This document shows positions 58,738 through 60,000 of a DNA stretch of 60,000 nt, one piece after another. Under the pieces are notes generated by a model, which saw nothing but the letters and a program-made list of their open reading frames with translations, ran no database searches and had not been told where the DNA came from. This stretch comes from Cryptomeria japonica. Its lineage: Eukaryota > Streptophyta > Pinopsida > Cupressales > Cupressaceae. Both the position numbers and the translations under genes were made by a program. The DNA is taken from the NCBI RefSeq assembly GCF_030272615.1, contig NC_081415.1, positions 626,575,740-626,635,739 of the forward strand, in the 5' to 3' direction. Each line of letters starts with the position of its first letter. Position 1 is the stretch's first letter.

Positions 58738-60000
58738 GTCAAACTTAGGAAATGAGACCCTTCTGACTTCAGTCATGCTATCCACTCATCCACCACTCGG
58801 TCCTTTGCTCCTACTTGTTCAATTTTATTGAGAGCTTCAACGTCTATTGAAGATCCCATGGGATCAACTTCCTGAGAGGATTGGGTAACTTTCAAAAGAA
58901 TGTTAGTCAGTTCTTCACATTTATGTTTTAATTCATTCTTTTCATCCCTCTCTTGCTCAAGTCTTCATATCAAAGAGTTTAAAGCTGTCTGAGAATCCAG
59001 CTTAACACTTTCGTGTGTCTCCTGCCCAAGTTCTATAGTTTGCATGATGTAATCCTCAGGTCATACATCATCCTTATTTTTATTTGATGATGGCACCATG
59101 ACTTCAGTATACTTCCTTTTAGAGGTCAGGTCTACTAACATCCAGGAAATAGTCTTTGACTTCTTTGTTCCCTTGGGCTTTGGAGGAACCAATTGCTCAA
59201 AGTCAAACTCATCAGGAAAAATCACCCATTTCTTCTTCTTAGGTGCTACTACCTCCATGCAAGGTGGTAATTTAGGGTTAGCTGGTGGGGTAGTAGCTTC
59301 TTGTTGAGTGTCACTTGGTATTTCAAGAGCATGCTGGCTTGAACTAGCAGCGGTGACTTATATCAATGCTGAAGTATCTAGTGATATACCTGCTGATGCA
59401 ACAAGAACCGCTTATGCTGACCCTTCTTCAGTGATGACCACAGAGGAGAAAGTGGAAGGTGTAGTTGAAAGAGCTTGAGTAGTAACCAAAGGTGGAATTT
59501 CATTTATAATTGCCGTAGTAGAAATAACTTCAGTGTTTACCTGAGATGGAATCTCTGTTACGACCACTGTAGAAGGCAAGGTCATCATTTGTTGTTCTGC
59601 GAATGCTTGCTCCATAGCTTCAGAAAACTCCAATATTGAAGATTCAATAGTTGTTGAAGGAATATCATCAAGACTGGAAAAGTTGGATATTGTGAAGAAT
59701 TGTTGAGTAGTCTCTGATTGAGTCATGCCCATACCAAGGTCCTCATTATCGAATTCCTCTTCCTCTTGATCAGAATCAAAATCAATGGAATGAATAATCA
59801 TTTGTGAATGAGTTGGTGCCTGTGAAGTGGCTGGAACATTAACTTCACCAAGATGTGACGTTTCTTCAACCTATGTTTCCTCTTGTTGAGGAATTTCACC
59901 TTCTTCCACCTCTTTCTCTTTTCCAGTATCTCAAGTAGTCTGCTATTCTGGCTCCTTCATAACTGTCTCCTGAGCTGCTGAGGATGATTCAACTTTCTTG
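58738..60000 (-). pseudogene. Second copy of the R3 ORF (partial)
   Basis: It matches about 12630-13960 in the same orientation, roughly 93% by eye. Open pieces at 59801-59412 and 59258-59061 share one frame. It covers the charged linker, the Ser/Thr/Val-rich region and the PPKPKGTKK basic patch. It is cut at about 58738 by the neighbouring LTR-like region and runs off the right edge. Some stops of copy 1 are sense codons here (TAG at about 13643 versus GAG), so the two copies decayed separately. Confidence 0.85.

Noticed and set aside
1-60000. Host genes, tRNA or rRNA genes
   Set aside because: I looked for them and found no convincing exon structure, tRNA or rRNA sequence; every recognisable domain belongs to a retroelement.

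Overview
This 60 kb window looks like nuclear DNA from a seed plant with a large, repeat-rich genome. The old, slowly decaying, deeply nested LTR elements make a gymnosperm plausible, but nothing here proves it. I see no host gene, rRNA, tRNA or CRISPR locus. Every coding region I can support belongs to an LTR retrotransposon, and nearly all carry stop codons or frameshifts.

Layout, left to right. 1-2848 (minus) is a truncated, decayed Ty1/copia gag-PR-INT with its tRNA-iMet primer site and the start of its 5' LTR (from 2849). 4392-10978 (plus) is a complete copia-type non-autonomous element ('A') with two 794-bp LTRs and an ACCTC target duplication. It has a four-zinc-knuckle gag and a second ORF of about 1,090 codons with no recognisable pol. 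11253-15709 (minus) is element 'R3': one LTR, a polypurine tract and a decayed ORF of about 1,240 codons of unknown function. 15880-16910 is an array of about 16 covarying palindromes. 17223-22527 (minus) is a dead Ty3/gypsy Tat-type element ('G4') with an extra RNase H placed before RT.

22528-54690 is the centrepiece: a Tat-type Ty3/gypsy family ('PMD-Tat', gag-pol on minus) that carries a plant-mobile-domain (PMD) gene in antisense between pol and the 3' LTR. One nearly complete unit (22528-51980) and a second partial unit (to 54690) share a central LTR (50451-51980), so this is a tandem retrotransposon. The left PMD gene is split by a nested element ('TRG', 24955-37816) with giant LTRs of about 4.45 kb and only a gag ORF inside.

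54690-58724 looks like the LTR of another minus-strand element. It has a TATA box and, upstream of it, 18 copies of a conserved hairpin motif at a period of about 172 bp. 58738-60000 is a second copy of the R3 ORF.

The order of insertion can be read from the nesting: the R3, G4 and PMD-Tat elements form the older layer; TRG inserted into the PMD gene later; A inserted into unidentified repeat DNA. Three of the elements carry tandem arrays built from dyad-symmetric units, which the coding annotation does not explain. All identities and counts were judged by eye.
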